Below are positions 34,952-43,697 of a stretch of 64,000 nt of DNA, piece after piece. The notes under the pieces were generated by a model, which was not told the origin of the DNA, did no database searches, and saw only the letters and a list, made by a program, of their open reading frames with translations. Made by a program: the position numbers and the translations under genes. Every line of letters begins with the position of its first letter. Position 1 is the first letter of the stretch. Where the stretch lies: assembly GCF_944324995.1 (NCBI RefSeq), contig NZ_CALUYL010000015.1, forward strand, positions 1 to 64,000, given 5' to 3'. Source of the DNA: an uncultured Mailhella sp. (GTDB lineage Bacteria > Desulfobacterota > Desulfovibrionia > Desulfovibrionales > Desulfovibrionaceae).

Positions 34952-37018
34952 ATGAATTTTGTGTTGGTCCATCGCATTCCGGGGAGGGCGCGTCTTCGCA
35001 GCGACGCGCCGTTCGGCATGCGCACGGCCGAGACGCTGGCCGACAGGCTGGACGCTCTTGAAGGCGTGGAGGGCGTGCGCGTCAATCCGCGCACCGGAAG
35101 CGTGCTTCTGCTCTACAACAACGAAAGCGTGTTCGACCGGGCGTCCGCGCTGCTCTTCGGCGCAGGCAGAGAGCAGGAGAGGCGCGTTCCCGCGCCTGCG
35201 CCTGCGCGCGGAGAGAAGCCCAGTCTGTTTCCTTTTTTCCATTATCTTTGCCTGCGGCCGCTGCTGCCCGTGGCCGTGAACATGGTTTCGGCCTTTTCCC
35301 GGGCGCTGCCGTTTCTTCGCCGCTGCCTCTCTTCGCTGGCGCACGGAAGGCTCGACGTGGACGCCCTCGACGGCGCGGCCATAGCCGTTTCCCTGCTTCG
35401 CCGCGACTTCAGCACCGTGGGGCTTCTCACGCTGCTGCTCGGCTTCGGCGACGCGCTGGAGCGCTACACGCAGAAGAAGTCGCTGGAGAATCTGGCCTCG
35501 CACCTGGCGCTCCAGGCGGACAGGGTATGGGTGAAGAGAAGCGGCGCGGAAGAGCTCATTCCCTTCGGGGAGCTTCGGGAAAGCGATCTTGTGGTGGTGC
35601 GCGCAGGTTCCGCAGTTCCCGTGGACGGCGTGGTGGAAGGCGGAACCGCTTCCGTGAACGAGTCCTCCATGACGGGCGAGCCGATGGGCGTTCTGCGCTC
35701 CCGCGGAGCGTCGGTGTATGCGGGAACCGTGGTGGAGGCGGGCGAAATTCACGTCCGGCCCACGAGCCTGGGCAAGGACACCCGCATGCAGCAGATCGTG
35801 CGTTTCATTGAGCAGTCCGAGCAGATGAAGGCGGGCATTCAGGGGCGCTTTGAGAAACTGGCGGACAAGGCCGTGCCCTTCACGTTCGGTCTGGCCGCGC
35901 TGGTGTGGCTGTGTACGCGAAGCCTTACACGCGCTTCGTCCGTGCTGCTTGTGGATTACTCCTGCGCGCTTCGTCTGGCTACGCCGCTCGCCATTCTGGC
36001 GGCCATGGACGAAGGCGTGAAGCACAAGGTCATGGTCAAGGGCGGACGTTTTCTTGAAGCGCTCTCTTCCGTGGACACCGTGGTGTTCGACAAGACGGGC
36101 ACGCTGACGCAGTCGCGGCCGGAGGTGGCCCGGGTCATTCCGGCGGAAGGCTATGACGAGGACTTCGTGCTCCGGCTTTCGGCCTGTCTTGAGGAACATT
36201 TTCCGCATCCTGTGGCGCGCGCGGTGGTGCACGGCGCCGAGCGGCGGAATCTGCGCCACGAGGAAGAGCACACCGAAGTGGAATACGTGGTGGCGCATGG
36301 CATTGCTTCGCAGTGGCGGGGCAAGCGCGTGCTGCTCGGCAGCCGTCACTACCTTTCGCAGGACGAAGGCGTGGACGTCTCTTCCATGGACGCCGTGGTG
36401 GAGGACCTTTCCCGCGAGGGATATTCGCTGCTCTACCTTGCCCTGGACGGGCGTCTTGCAGGACTCATTGCCATGGAGGATCCGCTCCGGCCGGAGAGCG
36501 CGGCGCTGGTGGAAAAGCTTCGCGGCATGGGCGTGAAGCACGTGCTCATGCTCACCGGCGACGACGTCCGCACGGCTTCCGCCGTGGCCGGCAGGCTCGG
36601 CATCACGGAATTTCGCGCGCAGGTGTTGCCGGAAGACAAGGCCCGCGTCGTGCAGGAGCTCAGAAGCGAGGGGCGCGTGGTGCTCATGATCGGCGACGGT
36701 ATCAACGATTCTCCGGCGCTGTCCTCGGCCGACGTGGGCGTGACGTTGCGCGACGGCTCGGATCTGGCCCGCGAGGTGGCCGACGTGGTGCTCATGGGCG
36801 GCTCGCTCAGGGAACTTGTCACGGCGCTTGAGCTCGGCCGGGGCGCGATGAAGCGCATTCACTTCAACTTCCTGACCACCATGGTGCTGAATACCGCGTT
36901 TCTGTTCGGAGGACTGTCCGGACTGCTTCAACCGGGAGCGTCGGCGGTGCTTCATAATCTGACCACGCTGGGCGTGTCGCTGAACGCCATGCGTCCGGCG
37001 CTGCCCAAGGGGGAATGA
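34952..37018 (+). CDS. P1B-like heavy-metal P-type ATPase lacking the CPC motif
   Basis: This 688-residue cation pump has an N-terminal HMA_2-like domain (about 1-70) containing HRIPGRARLR but no CxxC. The actuator TGEP follows, then the phosphorylation motif DKTGT (Asp380), an HP dipeptide (HFPHPVARAVV) and GDGINDSPAL (about 581-590). The transmembrane metal site reads DYSCALRLATP (about 335-345) where classic copper or zinc pumps have CPC, so only one Cys is left. That sequence groups it with P1B-like pumps of uncertain metal. ATG at 34952 with GGGAG was preferred over a TTG eight codons earlier. A Fur-like site upstream hints at iron or manganese; this is inference. Confidence 0.88.
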   Translation: MNFVLVHRIPGRARLRSDAPFGMRTAETLADRLDALEGVEGVRVNPRTGSVLLLYNNESVFDRASALLFGAGREQERRVPAPAPARGEKPSLFPFFHYLCLRPLLPVAVNMVSAFSRALPFLRRCLSSLAHGRLDVDALDGAAIAVSLLRRDFSTVGLLTLLLGFGDALERYTQKKSLENLASHLALQADRVWVKRSGAEELIPFGELRESDLVVVRAGSAVPVDGVVEGGTASVNESSMTGEPMGVLRSRGASVYAGTVVEAGEIHVRPTSLGKDTRMQQIVRFIEQSEQMKAGIQGRFEKLADKAVPFTFGLAALVWLCTRSLTRASSVLLVDYSCALRLATPLAILAAMDEGVKHKVMVKGGRFLEALSSVDTVVFDKTGTLTQSRPEVARVIPAEGYDEDFVLRLSACLEEHFPHPVARAVVHGAERRNLRHEEEHTEVEYVVAHGIASQWRGKRVLLGSRHYLSQDEGVDVSSMDAVVEDLSREGYSLLYLALDGRLAGLIAMEDPLRPESAALVEKLRGMGVKHVLMLTGDDVRTASAVAGRLGITEFRAQVLPEDKARVVQELRSEGRVVLMIGDGINDSPALSSADVGVTLRDGSDLAREVADVVLMGGSLRELVTALELGRGAMKRIHFNFLTTMVLNTAFLFGGLSGLLQPGASAVLHNLTTLGVSLNAMRPALPKGE

Positions 37019-37019
37019 C

Positions 37020-37484
37020 ATGATTTCCGTTTCCGATTGCGTTGTGAGCGCCGTTGAAGGGCGCGTGCGTCTGCGTCATCCTGCGCTGAAGCAAGCCGCC
37101 ACGGCCGACATGGCGGCCGCCGTCGTGTCCGGTGTGGAAGGCGTGACGAAGGCGAGCGTGAATCCGGTGACCGGATCGCTGCTGATTTTTTACGATCCGG
37201 AGATTCTGTCCCGGGACAAGCTGATGGAGCTGGCCGAACAGGCGGCGGCCCTGCTGCCGGACGCGGATCAGAAGCAGGCGTCGTCGGCCCGCTGTGTGGA
37301 CAGGCTGCTGAGCCGCCGGGCCACGCGCATGGTGGACAAGGTGCTTTTCGTCTCGCTTCTGGCTTCGCTCGTGGGTGCGGCTGCGGGCATGGGCGGCATG
37401 CACCGCGTGGCCGGAACGATATTCGCCGCGGCGAGTGTTCAGCATCTGGCCGCGCACCGCAGGGCGCTGTGGCAGCGGCCGTGA
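37020..37484 (+). CDS. HMA_2-domain membrane protein, partner of P-type ATPase
   Basis: This 154-residue protein has an N-terminal domain (about 1-70) that resembles the ATPase N-terminus. Compare EGRVRLRHPALKQAA and GVEGVTKASVNPVTGSLLIFYD with the pump's PGRARLRSD and GVEGVRVNPRTGSVLLLYN. Two hydrophobic segments follow (about 107-122 and 128-142). No CxxC is present. It starts 1 nt after the ATPase stop. Likely an accessory or chaperone-like subunit of the pump; function unproven. Confidence 0.75.
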   Translation: MISVSDCVVSAVEGRVRLRHPALKQAATADMAAAVVSGVEGVTKASVNPVTGSLLIFYDPEILSRDKLMELAEQAAALLPDADQKQASSARCVDRLLSRRATRMVDKVLFVSLLASLVGAAAGMGGMHRVAGTIFAAASVQHLAAHRRALWQRP

Positions 37485-37783
37485 CGTGGCGCGAAGGCGT
37501 GCGTCGGGCGGGGCGGTGGCTTGCCGCCGCATGGTGCGGAGCGCTGGCGCTGGGCATCCTGTGCATGGCGCTTGCCGTGCTCGTGCAGGCGCTTGCGGTG
37601 CTGGCCCTGGCGCTGATCGCGGCCATGCTGCTTCTGCCGCATCCGCCCGCGTGGTATGCCGAACGGGGCGGCGAAGCTGCGGGAGTGTTCTTCCGTTCGC
37701 TGCTGCGCTCGGCCGGGCTGGAAACGTCGCCTGACGTCGACGAGCGTGCCGGGACTCGCAGCAGCGACGCGGATCAACATTGA
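37481..37783 (+). CDS. Small hydrophobic protein at end of metal-ATPase operon
   Basis: About 100 residues. A GTG overlaps the previous stop (GTGA); another in-frame GTG at 37469 is possible. Two adjacent hydrophobic stretches (LAAAWCGALALGILCMAL and VLVQALAVLALALIAAMLL) probably form a membrane hairpin with charged ends. There is no recognised family. Coupling to the upstream gene makes it part of the operon. Confidence 0.55.
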   Translation: MTWREGVRRAGRWLAAAWCGALALGILCMALAVLVQALAVLALALIAAMLLLPHPPAWYAERGGEAAGVFFRSLLRSAGLETSPDVDERAGTRSSDADQH

Positions 37784-38217
37784 ACAGGCGTGCAGAACGC
37801 GCGTCGGGAGTCGGAGCGAGGCTTCGGCTCCTTTTTTTTCGGCCGGACGAAGGGAAGAGGGACGGGCGAAGCGGCAACAACTCTTGCCCCGGGCCTGCGG
37901 GGCGTTTTTTGCGGCGGAGTCCGGAGAAGGTCGGCGTCTGCCGTTTGGCGGGCGGCGGGCTTCTTTGGGACGGGCCTGCGGCTTTGGCGGGCCTGCGGTG
38001 AGTTTCCTGTTTCAGAACTGTGCGGAACGTGTTTGGGCTGGGGCCGCGCCGGAGCGACTTCCGCCGGTTTCGCTTCTGCGCGAGGCTCTTTCCCGCCTCG
38101 TTTCCGCGGGGATGTCCGCTGCCTGTTTTGTGCCTGCGTGACTTCCGGGAGCGCTCTTCCGGAAGGCGCGGCAGGCGGGACGCGTGCCTTCGCGTGTTCG
38201 GGACAGCGACGGAGCGC
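37784..38217. other. Non-coding stretch after metal-ATPase operon
   Basis: About 430 GC-rich nt. Open frames exist but none has a ribosome-binding site or protein-like composition, and no structured RNA was recognised. Confidence 0.4.
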
Positions 38218-38258
38218 AAAAAACGCCTCCTCCGAGGCGTTCGGAAGAGGCGTTTTTT
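38218..38258. terminator. Bidirectional terminator between metal-ATPase operon and cyclophilin
   Basis: AAAAAACGCCTC (38218-38229) and GAGGCGTTTTTT (38247-38258) enclose a loop that itself can pair. T runs on both strands suit the convergent genes. Confidence 0.85.
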
Positions 38259-38290
38259 ATGCCTGCCCGGAAGATGAGCAGGAAAAGGGC

Positions 38291-38869
38291 TTAGTCGATG
38301 ACGGCCTTTTCAATGATCACGGGTTCCACCGGCACGTCCTGATGGGGGTAGTGCGAGGTGGTGGGAACCTGGGCGATGGAGTCGACCACGTCCTGACCCT
38401 TCACCACCTTGCCGAACACGGCATAGCCCCAGCCCTGCATGGTGGGAGCGGTGAAGTTGAGGAACTTGTTGTCGGCCACGTTGATGAAGAACTGGGCCGT
38501 GGCGGAATGGGGAGCCTGCGTGCGGGCCATGGCGATGGTGTAGGTGTCGTTCTTCAGGCCGTTGTTGGCTTCGTTCTCGATGGGGTCGCGGGTGGGCTTC
38601 TGAACCATGTTCTTGTCGAAGCCGCCGCCCTGGATCATGAATCCGGGGATGACGCGGTGGAAGATGGTGCCGTCATAGAAGCCGGACTTCACATATTCAA
38701 GAAAGTTCTTGGTGGTGTTGGGGGCCTTTTCGGCGTCGAGTTCAAGGACGATGTCGCCTTTGTTGGTCTTGAGGGTGACCATGTTTTTTCCTCCGGCTTG
38801 AGCCTGGCAGACGGGGCCGAGCACGAGCGCGGCGGCGATCAGCAGGCAGGACAATAGAAGTTTGCGCAT
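38291..38869 (-). CDS. Exported peptidyl-prolyl cis-trans isomerase (cyclophilin type)
   Basis: This 192-residue protein has a Sec signal peptide (about 1-25, ending QAQA) and a cyclophilin domain with [31 protein letters not shown] and [14 protein letters not shown]. It catalyses proline isomerisation, presumably in the periplasm during protein folding. Length fits PpiA. The ATG follows GGAGAAACAAC. A weak TTGCCA/TATACA pair with 15-nt spacing lies upstream at 38913-38939. It stands alone between two terminated units. Confidence 0.93.
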   Translation of the reverse strand: MRKLLLSCLLIAAALVLGPVCQAQAGGKNMVTLKTNKGDIVLELDAEKAPNTTKNFLEYVKSGFYDGTIFHRVIPGFMIQGGGFDKNMVQKPTRDPIENEANNGLKNDTYTIAMARTQAPHSATAQFFINVADNKFLNFTAPTMQGWGYAVFGKVVKGQDVVDSIAQVPTTSHYPHQDVPVEPVIIEKAVID

Positions 38870-39028
38870 GTTGTTTCTCCATAATGCATTGGAAGTATGC
38901 GTCGACTGTTCTTGTATAGGAAGTGCCGGCTCTTGGCAACGTCGGACCGGGCAGGAGAGGGGGCGGAAAAGGACTTACCTGACGGCGTGATTTATGGTAT
39001 GGATGACTGACATGTTGATGGAGGTAAT

Positions 39029-39709
39029 ATGTTAGGCACCATAGTCAATACTGCGGCCATCCTTTGCGGCAGCGTGATAGGCAGCGTGCTGCGCAAGGGA
39101 ATCAAGGAAAAATATCAGCAGGCCCTCTTCGACGCCATGGGCTTTTCCGCCGTGGCCATCGGGATCAACGCCGTGGTGTCCAACATGCCCAACAGCCGGT
39201 ATCCGGTGCTGTTCATTCTGAGCATGGCGCTCGGAAGTTTTCTCGGCGCCGTGTGGGACTGGGACGGCAAGTTCCAGAATCTGGCCCGCCGCATGGGAAG
39301 TTCCGATCTCGGCCGCGGGCTGGCCACCGCCATTCTGCTCTTCTGCATAGGCACGCTTTCCATACTCGGCCCCATCGAAAGCGCCGTTCACGGCAATCAC
39401 ACCTTCCTCTTCACCAACGCCACGCTGGATTTCGTCACGTCCATGGTGCTGGCGTCCACCTACGGACTCGGCATAGCCTTTGCCGCGCCCGTGCTGTTCT
39501 GCTGGCAGGGCGGGCTCTATCTGCTCGGGCTCTGGCTCGGCTCCTTCGTGCCCCGCGATCTTCTCACGGAAGTCTCGGTGGTGGGCGGCATACTCATTCT
39601 TGTGTCCGGCGTGTCCATGCTCCGCATCAAGGACTGCAAAACCCTGAACATGCTGCCTTCGCTGTTTGTCAGCGTTATTCTTTATGGTCTGGCGGCCGCC
39701 TTCCTGTAG
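39029..39709 (+). CDS. DUF554 membrane protein
   Basis: This 226-residue integral membrane protein has about seven hydrophobic helices. It begins MLGTIVNTAAILCGSVIGSVL, the characteristic DUF554 opening, and has the family segments FSAVAIGINAV, LFCIGTLSILGPIES and SMVLASTYGLGIAFAA. GGAGGT is optimally spaced before the ATG. Function is unknown; the fold is sometimes compared to transporters. A 39-nt spacer leads to the D-lactate dehydrogenase gene, so co-transcription is possible. Confidence 0.88.
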   Translation: MLGTIVNTAAILCGSVIGSVLRKGIKEKYQQALFDAMGFSAVAIGINAVVSNMPNSRYPVLFILSMALGSFLGAVWDWDGKFQNLARRMGSSDLGRGLATAILLFCIGTLSILGPIESAVHGNHTFLFTNATLDFVTSMVLASTYGLGIAFAAPVLFCWQGGLYLLGLWLGSFVPRDLLTEVSVVGGILILVSGVSMLRIKDCKTLNMLPSLFVSVILYGLAAAFL

Positions 39710-39748
39710 GCCGTTTTTCCGTACACGTTTCTCTTTGGAGATCAGCCC

Positions 39749-40729
39749 ATGAACATCGTTGTCTTTGAAGTCAGTCATGACGAAAGACAGGAACTGGAAC
39801 ATCTTTCCCGCACGCTGCCCGTTTCCCTGCGTCTTGTGGAGGCCAATCTGTCTCTGGCGACCGTCGCCGAGGCCGAAGGCGCCGAAGGCGTGTCCGTGCT
39901 CGGACGCAGCCGTCTGGACCGCCCCCTGCTGGAAGCGCTGAAAAATCTGGGCGTGCGGTATGTGTCCACCCGCACCATCGGCGTGGATCACATTGATCTG
40001 GACGCCGCCCGCGAGCTCGGCATACGGGTGGCGCACGCCTCGTATCCGCCCGACGCCGTGGCGGACTTCACCATCATGCTCATGCTTCTCGTGCTGCGCT
40101 GCTACAAGCCCGCCATGTGGCGGCAGAACGTGAACGACTATTCCCTGTTCGGTCTCATGGGTCGCAGCATGCGCAGGCAGACCGTGGGCGTGGTGGGCAC
40201 GGGCCACATCGGAGCCGCCGTGATACGCGATCTTGCCGGGTTCGGATGCCGCATTCTGGCCTACAATCTCACGCCGTGCGAGGATCTGAAGTCCCTGGCC
40301 GAATTCGTCGATCTGGACACGCTCTATCGGGAAAGCGACATCATCACGTTTCACGTTCCCTTCACGCCCGCGACCCGTCACATGGTGAACCGGGAGAGCC
40401 TTTCCCGCATGAAGGACGGCGTGGTGCTCATCAACACGGCGCGCGGCGAACTCATGGACATCGACGCCATCACCGAAGGCATTGAAACGGAAAAAATCGG
40501 CTCGCTGGCCATGGACGTGTTCGAGCATGAGCAGGGCATCTATCACGCCGACCGCAAGACCGACATCTTGAAGAACAAGGACATGGTGTATCTGCGTCAG
40601 TTCCCCAACGTGGTGCTGACCCAGCACATGGCCTTCTACACCGAGGAGTCCATCACGAGCATGGTGGACTGCGGCATAAAAACGCTGCTGGACATGAAGG
40701 AAGGCAGGCAGACCAGACTGGAACTGTAG
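39749..40729 (+). CDS. D-lactate dehydrogenase / D-isomer-specific 2-hydroxyacid dehydrogenase
   Basis: This 326-residue NAD-dependent enzyme has the NAD motif GVVGTGHIGAAV, the substrate and catalytic Arg in LINTARGEL, Glu in MDVFEHEQG and the catalytic His in LTQHMAFYT. ASYPPDAVADFTIMLML is the helix preceding the NAD domain. These features place it in the LdhA/VanH group reducing pyruvate to D-lactate (or the reverse). It is followed 110 nt later by an NhaC/MleN-type antiporter, which suggests lactate metabolism coupled to transport. TTTGGAG precedes the ATG. Confidence 0.87.
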   Translation: MNIVVFEVSHDERQELEHLSRTLPVSLRLVEANLSLATVAEAEGAEGVSVLGRSRLDRPLLEALKNLGVRYVSTRTIGVDHIDLDAARELGIRVAHASYPPDAVADFTIMLMLLVLRCYKPAMWRQNVNDYSLFGLMGRSMRRQTVGVVGTGHIGAAVIRDLAGFGCRILAYNLTPCEDLKSLAEFVDLDTLYRESDIITFHVPFTPATRHMVNRESLSRMKDGVVLINTARGELMDIDAITEGIETEKIGSLAMDVFEHEQGIYHADRKTDILKNKDMVYLRQFPNVVLTQHMAFYTEESITSMVDCGIKTLLDMKEGRQTRLEL

Positions 40730-40839
40730 CGGCAAAACGCCGCGCGACGGCCGCATGATTTTGGAGCGGACGTTCGGGCGGTTGCGGAATAAGCCCGCCC
40801 GGGGCGGGTTGGAACGTTTATCCTCAACAAGGAGTCTCT

Positions 40840-42252
40840 ATGGAGACGCAAGGAAAGAAACCGTCGATTTTGTGGGCCACGCTTTCGCTCGTGCTGCCCG
40901 TGGCCATGATTCTGTACGGCACGCTGGTGGTCGGCGTGAGACCTCCGGTGCTGCCGCTGCTCGGTGCGGTGGCCCTTGCCGCAGTCATGGCTCTGAAAAC
41001 GGGCTACACCTGGGAGGATCTTCAGGACGGCATGTTCGAAGCCCTCGGCCGCATTCAGATAGCCATCGCCATTCTGGCCATGGTGGGCATGATCATTGCC
41101 GCGTGGCTGGCTTCGGGCACCATTCCCGCCATCATTTACTGGGGTCTTAAACTCATCGCTCCCGAGCACTTCCTGCTTTCCGCCATGGTGCTGTGCTCGG
41201 TGGCGTCCGTGGCCACGGGCACGTCCTTCGGCACCATGGGCACCATCGGCGTCGCGCTGCTCGGCGTGGGACAGGCCCTCGGCTATCCCGCCTACATGAC
41301 CGTGGGCGCCATCGTTTCCGGCGCGTACCTCGGCGACAAGATGTCCCCCGTGTCCGACTCCACCAACATCACGGCGTCGGTGTGCGAAGTGCCGCTGTTC
41401 TCGCACGTCATGTCCATGCTCTGGACCACCGTTCCCGCCTTCATCGTGGCGGGCATCGCCTATACCTTCCTGGGCAGCTCCGTGGCCGCCCAGCAGGGAG
41501 CCTCCCTGGAGAGCCTGAACGCCATCCTTACCGGCCTTGAGGCCAACTTCAGCCTCGGCCCCGTGGCCTTCCTGCCGCCCGTGCTCATGATCGTGCTGGC
41601 CTATCGCCGCTATCCGGTGTTGCCCGTCATGCTGATCTGCCTGCTTACCGCCATGGTCATTGCCGTGTTCGAGGGCGTGCCCTTCAACAAGCTCGCCACC
41701 ATGCTCACGTCCGGCTACGTGTCCAAGACCGGCATCGCCCAGCTCGATCCGCTGCTCTCCCGCGGCGGCCTCATGAGCATCATGCCCACGGTGCTGCTGC
41801 TCTGCTCCGGCATGGCCTTCGGCGGCGTGCTGGAACGCTCCCGCGTGCTCGAAGTGCTGCTCGAAGCCATTCTCAAGGGCGCCAAGTCCGCCGTGCGTCT
41901 CGTGGCTTCCGCGCTCGCGGCGGCCTACCTCATCAACTTCGGCACCGGCAGCCAGATGCTGGCCGTCATCGTGCCCGGCCGCGCGTTCCTCGATTCCTTC
42001 AAGAAGGCCGACATCAGCCCGCTCGTGCTCTCCCGCACCTGCGAGGACGCCGGCACCATCGGCTGCCCGCTGGTTCCGTGGAGCGTCCACGCCTTCTACA
42101 TCGCCGGCGTGCTCGGCGTGAGCGCCTACGATTTCGTGCCCTACGCCTTCCTCAACTGGTTCGTGCCCATCTTCTCCCTGCTGTGCGCCATCACGGGCTT
42201 CGGCATCTGGAGACTCGACGGCACGCCCGTGCGCAAGGCGCGCGCCAAATAA
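40840..42252 (+). CDS. NhaC-family Na+/H+ antiporter (possibly MleN-like malate/lactate antiporter)
   Basis: This 470-residue membrane protein has about 11 to 12 helices. Family hallmarks are ASVATGTSFGTMGTIGVAL, GAYLGDKMSPVSDSTNITAS, LLLCSGMAFGGVLE and NFGTGSQMLAVIVPG. NhaC proteins exchange Na+ for H+, and the Bacillus MleN branch exchanges malate plus H+ for lactate plus Na+. The D-lactate dehydrogenase gene directly upstream makes a lactate-linked role plausible but unproven. AAGGAG precedes the ATG and a strong terminator follows. Confidence 0.88.
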   Translation: METQGKKPSILWATLSLVLPVAMILYGTLVVGVRPPVLPLLGAVALAAVMALKTGYTWEDLQDGMFEALGRIQIAIAILAMVGMIIAAWLASGTIPAIIYWGLKLIAPEHFLLSAMVLCSVASVATGTSFGTMGTIGVALLGVGQALGYPAYMTVGAIVSGAYLGDKMSPVSDSTNITASVCEVPLFSHVMSMLWTTVPAFIVAGIAYTFLGSSVAAQQGASLESLNAILTGLEANFSLGPVAFLPPVLMIVLAYRRYPVLPVMLICLLTAMVIAVFEGVPFNKLATMLTSGYVSKTGIAQLDPLLSRGGLMSIMPTVLLLCSGMAFGGVLERSRVLEVLLEAILKGAKSAVRLVASALAAAYLINFGTGSQMLAVIVPGRAFLDSFKKADISPLVLSRTCEDAGTIGCPLVPWSVHAFYIAGVLGVSAYDFVPYAFLNWFVPIFSLLCAITGFGIWRLDGTPVRKARAK

Positions 42253-42285
42253 TCGACGTCTGACCCGCTCGGGCCTTGCGTCATG

Positions 42286-42322
42286 AAAAAACGCGTCGGA
42301 ACGCTGTTCCGGCGCGTTTTTT
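42286..42322 (+). terminator. Terminator after NhaC-family gene
   Basis: AAAAAACGCGTCGGAAC and GTTCCGGCGCGTTTTTT form a long, almost perfect stem with a T6 tail. Confidence 0.9.
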
Positions 42323-42892
42323 CGCAGACGGGCGCGTGATGGGGCGGGTCGCTCGACGTTCGGCGCGCGGGAGCGATGCTCCGTAGGCGTTGTGCAACGA
42401 TGGGCCGCGGAGTCGAGGTTCGTGCTTCCTGCTCCGCCGGTGGATGGACCGAAGCGTCCGCGTCGTCGTTTCGGCAAAAGCTGGGCAGGCCCGTCTTCGT
42501 TCAGGCGACTGTCTGGCGGGGGAAAAAGTTCCGCCTCCGAACCGCCTTGTGCGTCAGCGCTTCGGCGCTTGCGGGCACGCAGTATTGACGATGACGACGC
42601 AGCAGGCCAATATGACGCTGTGAGCAGGAAAGCTCCGGCTCGGGCAGGAGGGAACGGGAGCCCTAGTGTCGGGATTCCCGGAAAGCTCGTCGCCCGCATG
42701 GCGCTCCGGATGGAGCGCCGCGGCGCCGATACGGGCTCATGGCTCTTGCCCGCAGCGGTCATACGTTTCCCGGAGCGGACATCTTTCAGCATGGTCCGCT
42801 CATTGTTTTTTAACCTGTTGAGGGCGGATCCGGCGTTTTCGCAGGCCTTTCGGGCAGAAAAAGGCGCGGATTTCCGTCCCGGGAGAAAAATT
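42323..42892. other. Non-coding stretch upstream of DUF4125 gene
   Basis: About 570 nt with no supported gene. A frame open from 42392 merges into the DUF4125 gene, but its first 167 codons look like random GC-rich translation and lack a ribosome-binding site. A T-rich patch at 42803-42812 may be part of a promoter, but no clear pair of elements was seen. Confidence 0.4.
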
Positions 42893-43549
42893 ATGGAAAA
42901 CGATTCCAAACATGAGGCAAGAAAAAAGCTGATCGACGACATCTGCAACATGGAATGGGAGATGTTCGACAAGGTTCAGAACAAGGGCGGGCGCGCAAGC
43001 TGTCAGAACGACGAGGCGTTCTTCAAAAAGATGCGGGAATGTCAGTTCGGAGACTGGAACGACGAGATGCTGCTGAGTTATTGTTCCGATCTCATGAACG
43101 CCCGGCAGGCGGGCCGCAATCTTCCCATGGAGAAGTACGCCTTCATGATGGAGCGCACCTGTCCGGCGGAATTTGCGGAGCTGAAGGACAGCCTGCCGAA
43201 GATAGACGAGGAAAAAGCCGCGCTCATTCGGGAAATCGTGGCCGCGCAGGTGGAATGGGAACGGGAGGTGGACCGGCAGTATCCGTACGTGCGGGCCGGA
43301 GGGCGTCCGCTGACCAGCGACAAGGACACCCCGATGACGACGTCGTTTGAAACCTATCTCACTGGGGAATTGAAGACGTATTCCACGAACACGCTGCTGC
43401 TTTATGTGGAATACGTACACAAGCTGAAGGAGGCCGGAGTGAATCTGGCGCTTCTTGCGGCGGAACGCACGGTGCGCGTGTACGGGTACGCGTCGCTGGA
43501 CGACGCGGAAGAGAAAACGCGCATGAAGGTCGAGCGCATGGCGCGCTGA
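42893..43549 (+). CDS. DUF4125-like protein
   Basis: This 218-residue soluble, acidic, helical protein begins near IDDICNMEWEMFDKVQNKGGRASCQND, the opening that characterises DUF4125 proteins of anaerobes. No signal peptide, membrane segment or catalytic motif is visible. The start at 42893 has GGGAGAAAAA. It is transcribed alone, with a terminator about 75 nt after its stop. In other genomes the family is linked to cofactor or corrinoid-related neighbourhoods, but here the context says nothing about its role. Confidence 0.75.
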   Translation: MENDSKHEARKKLIDDICNMEWEMFDKVQNKGGRASCQNDEAFFKKMRECQFGDWNDEMLLSYCSDLMNARQAGRNLPMEKYAFMMERTCPAEFAELKDSLPKIDEEKAALIREIVAAQVEWEREVDRQYPYVRAGGRPLTSDKDTPMTTSFETYLTGELKTYSTNTLLLYVEYVHKLKEAGVNLALLAAERTVRVYGYASLDDAEEKTRMKVERMAR

Positions 43550-43621
43550 GGCGAAGGAACACGGCGTCGGGCCGGGAACGCCTCATGACGGGAGTTTCCG
43601 CCCGCAGTTTCAGAAAAAGCA

Positions 43622-43652
43622 AGAGGGCCGTCCTTTCGGGCGGCCCTCTTTT
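43622..43652. terminator. Terminator between DUF4125 gene and RND operon
   Basis: GAGGGCCG and its partner GCGGCCCTC pair, with the inner TCC/GGG, followed by TTTTT. An A-rich left flank lets it serve the converging RND operon as well. Confidence 0.75.
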
Positions 43653-43697
43653 TGGCTCTTGCGCATCGCAGGGAGAAGGCGTTGCGCAGATCAGCGT

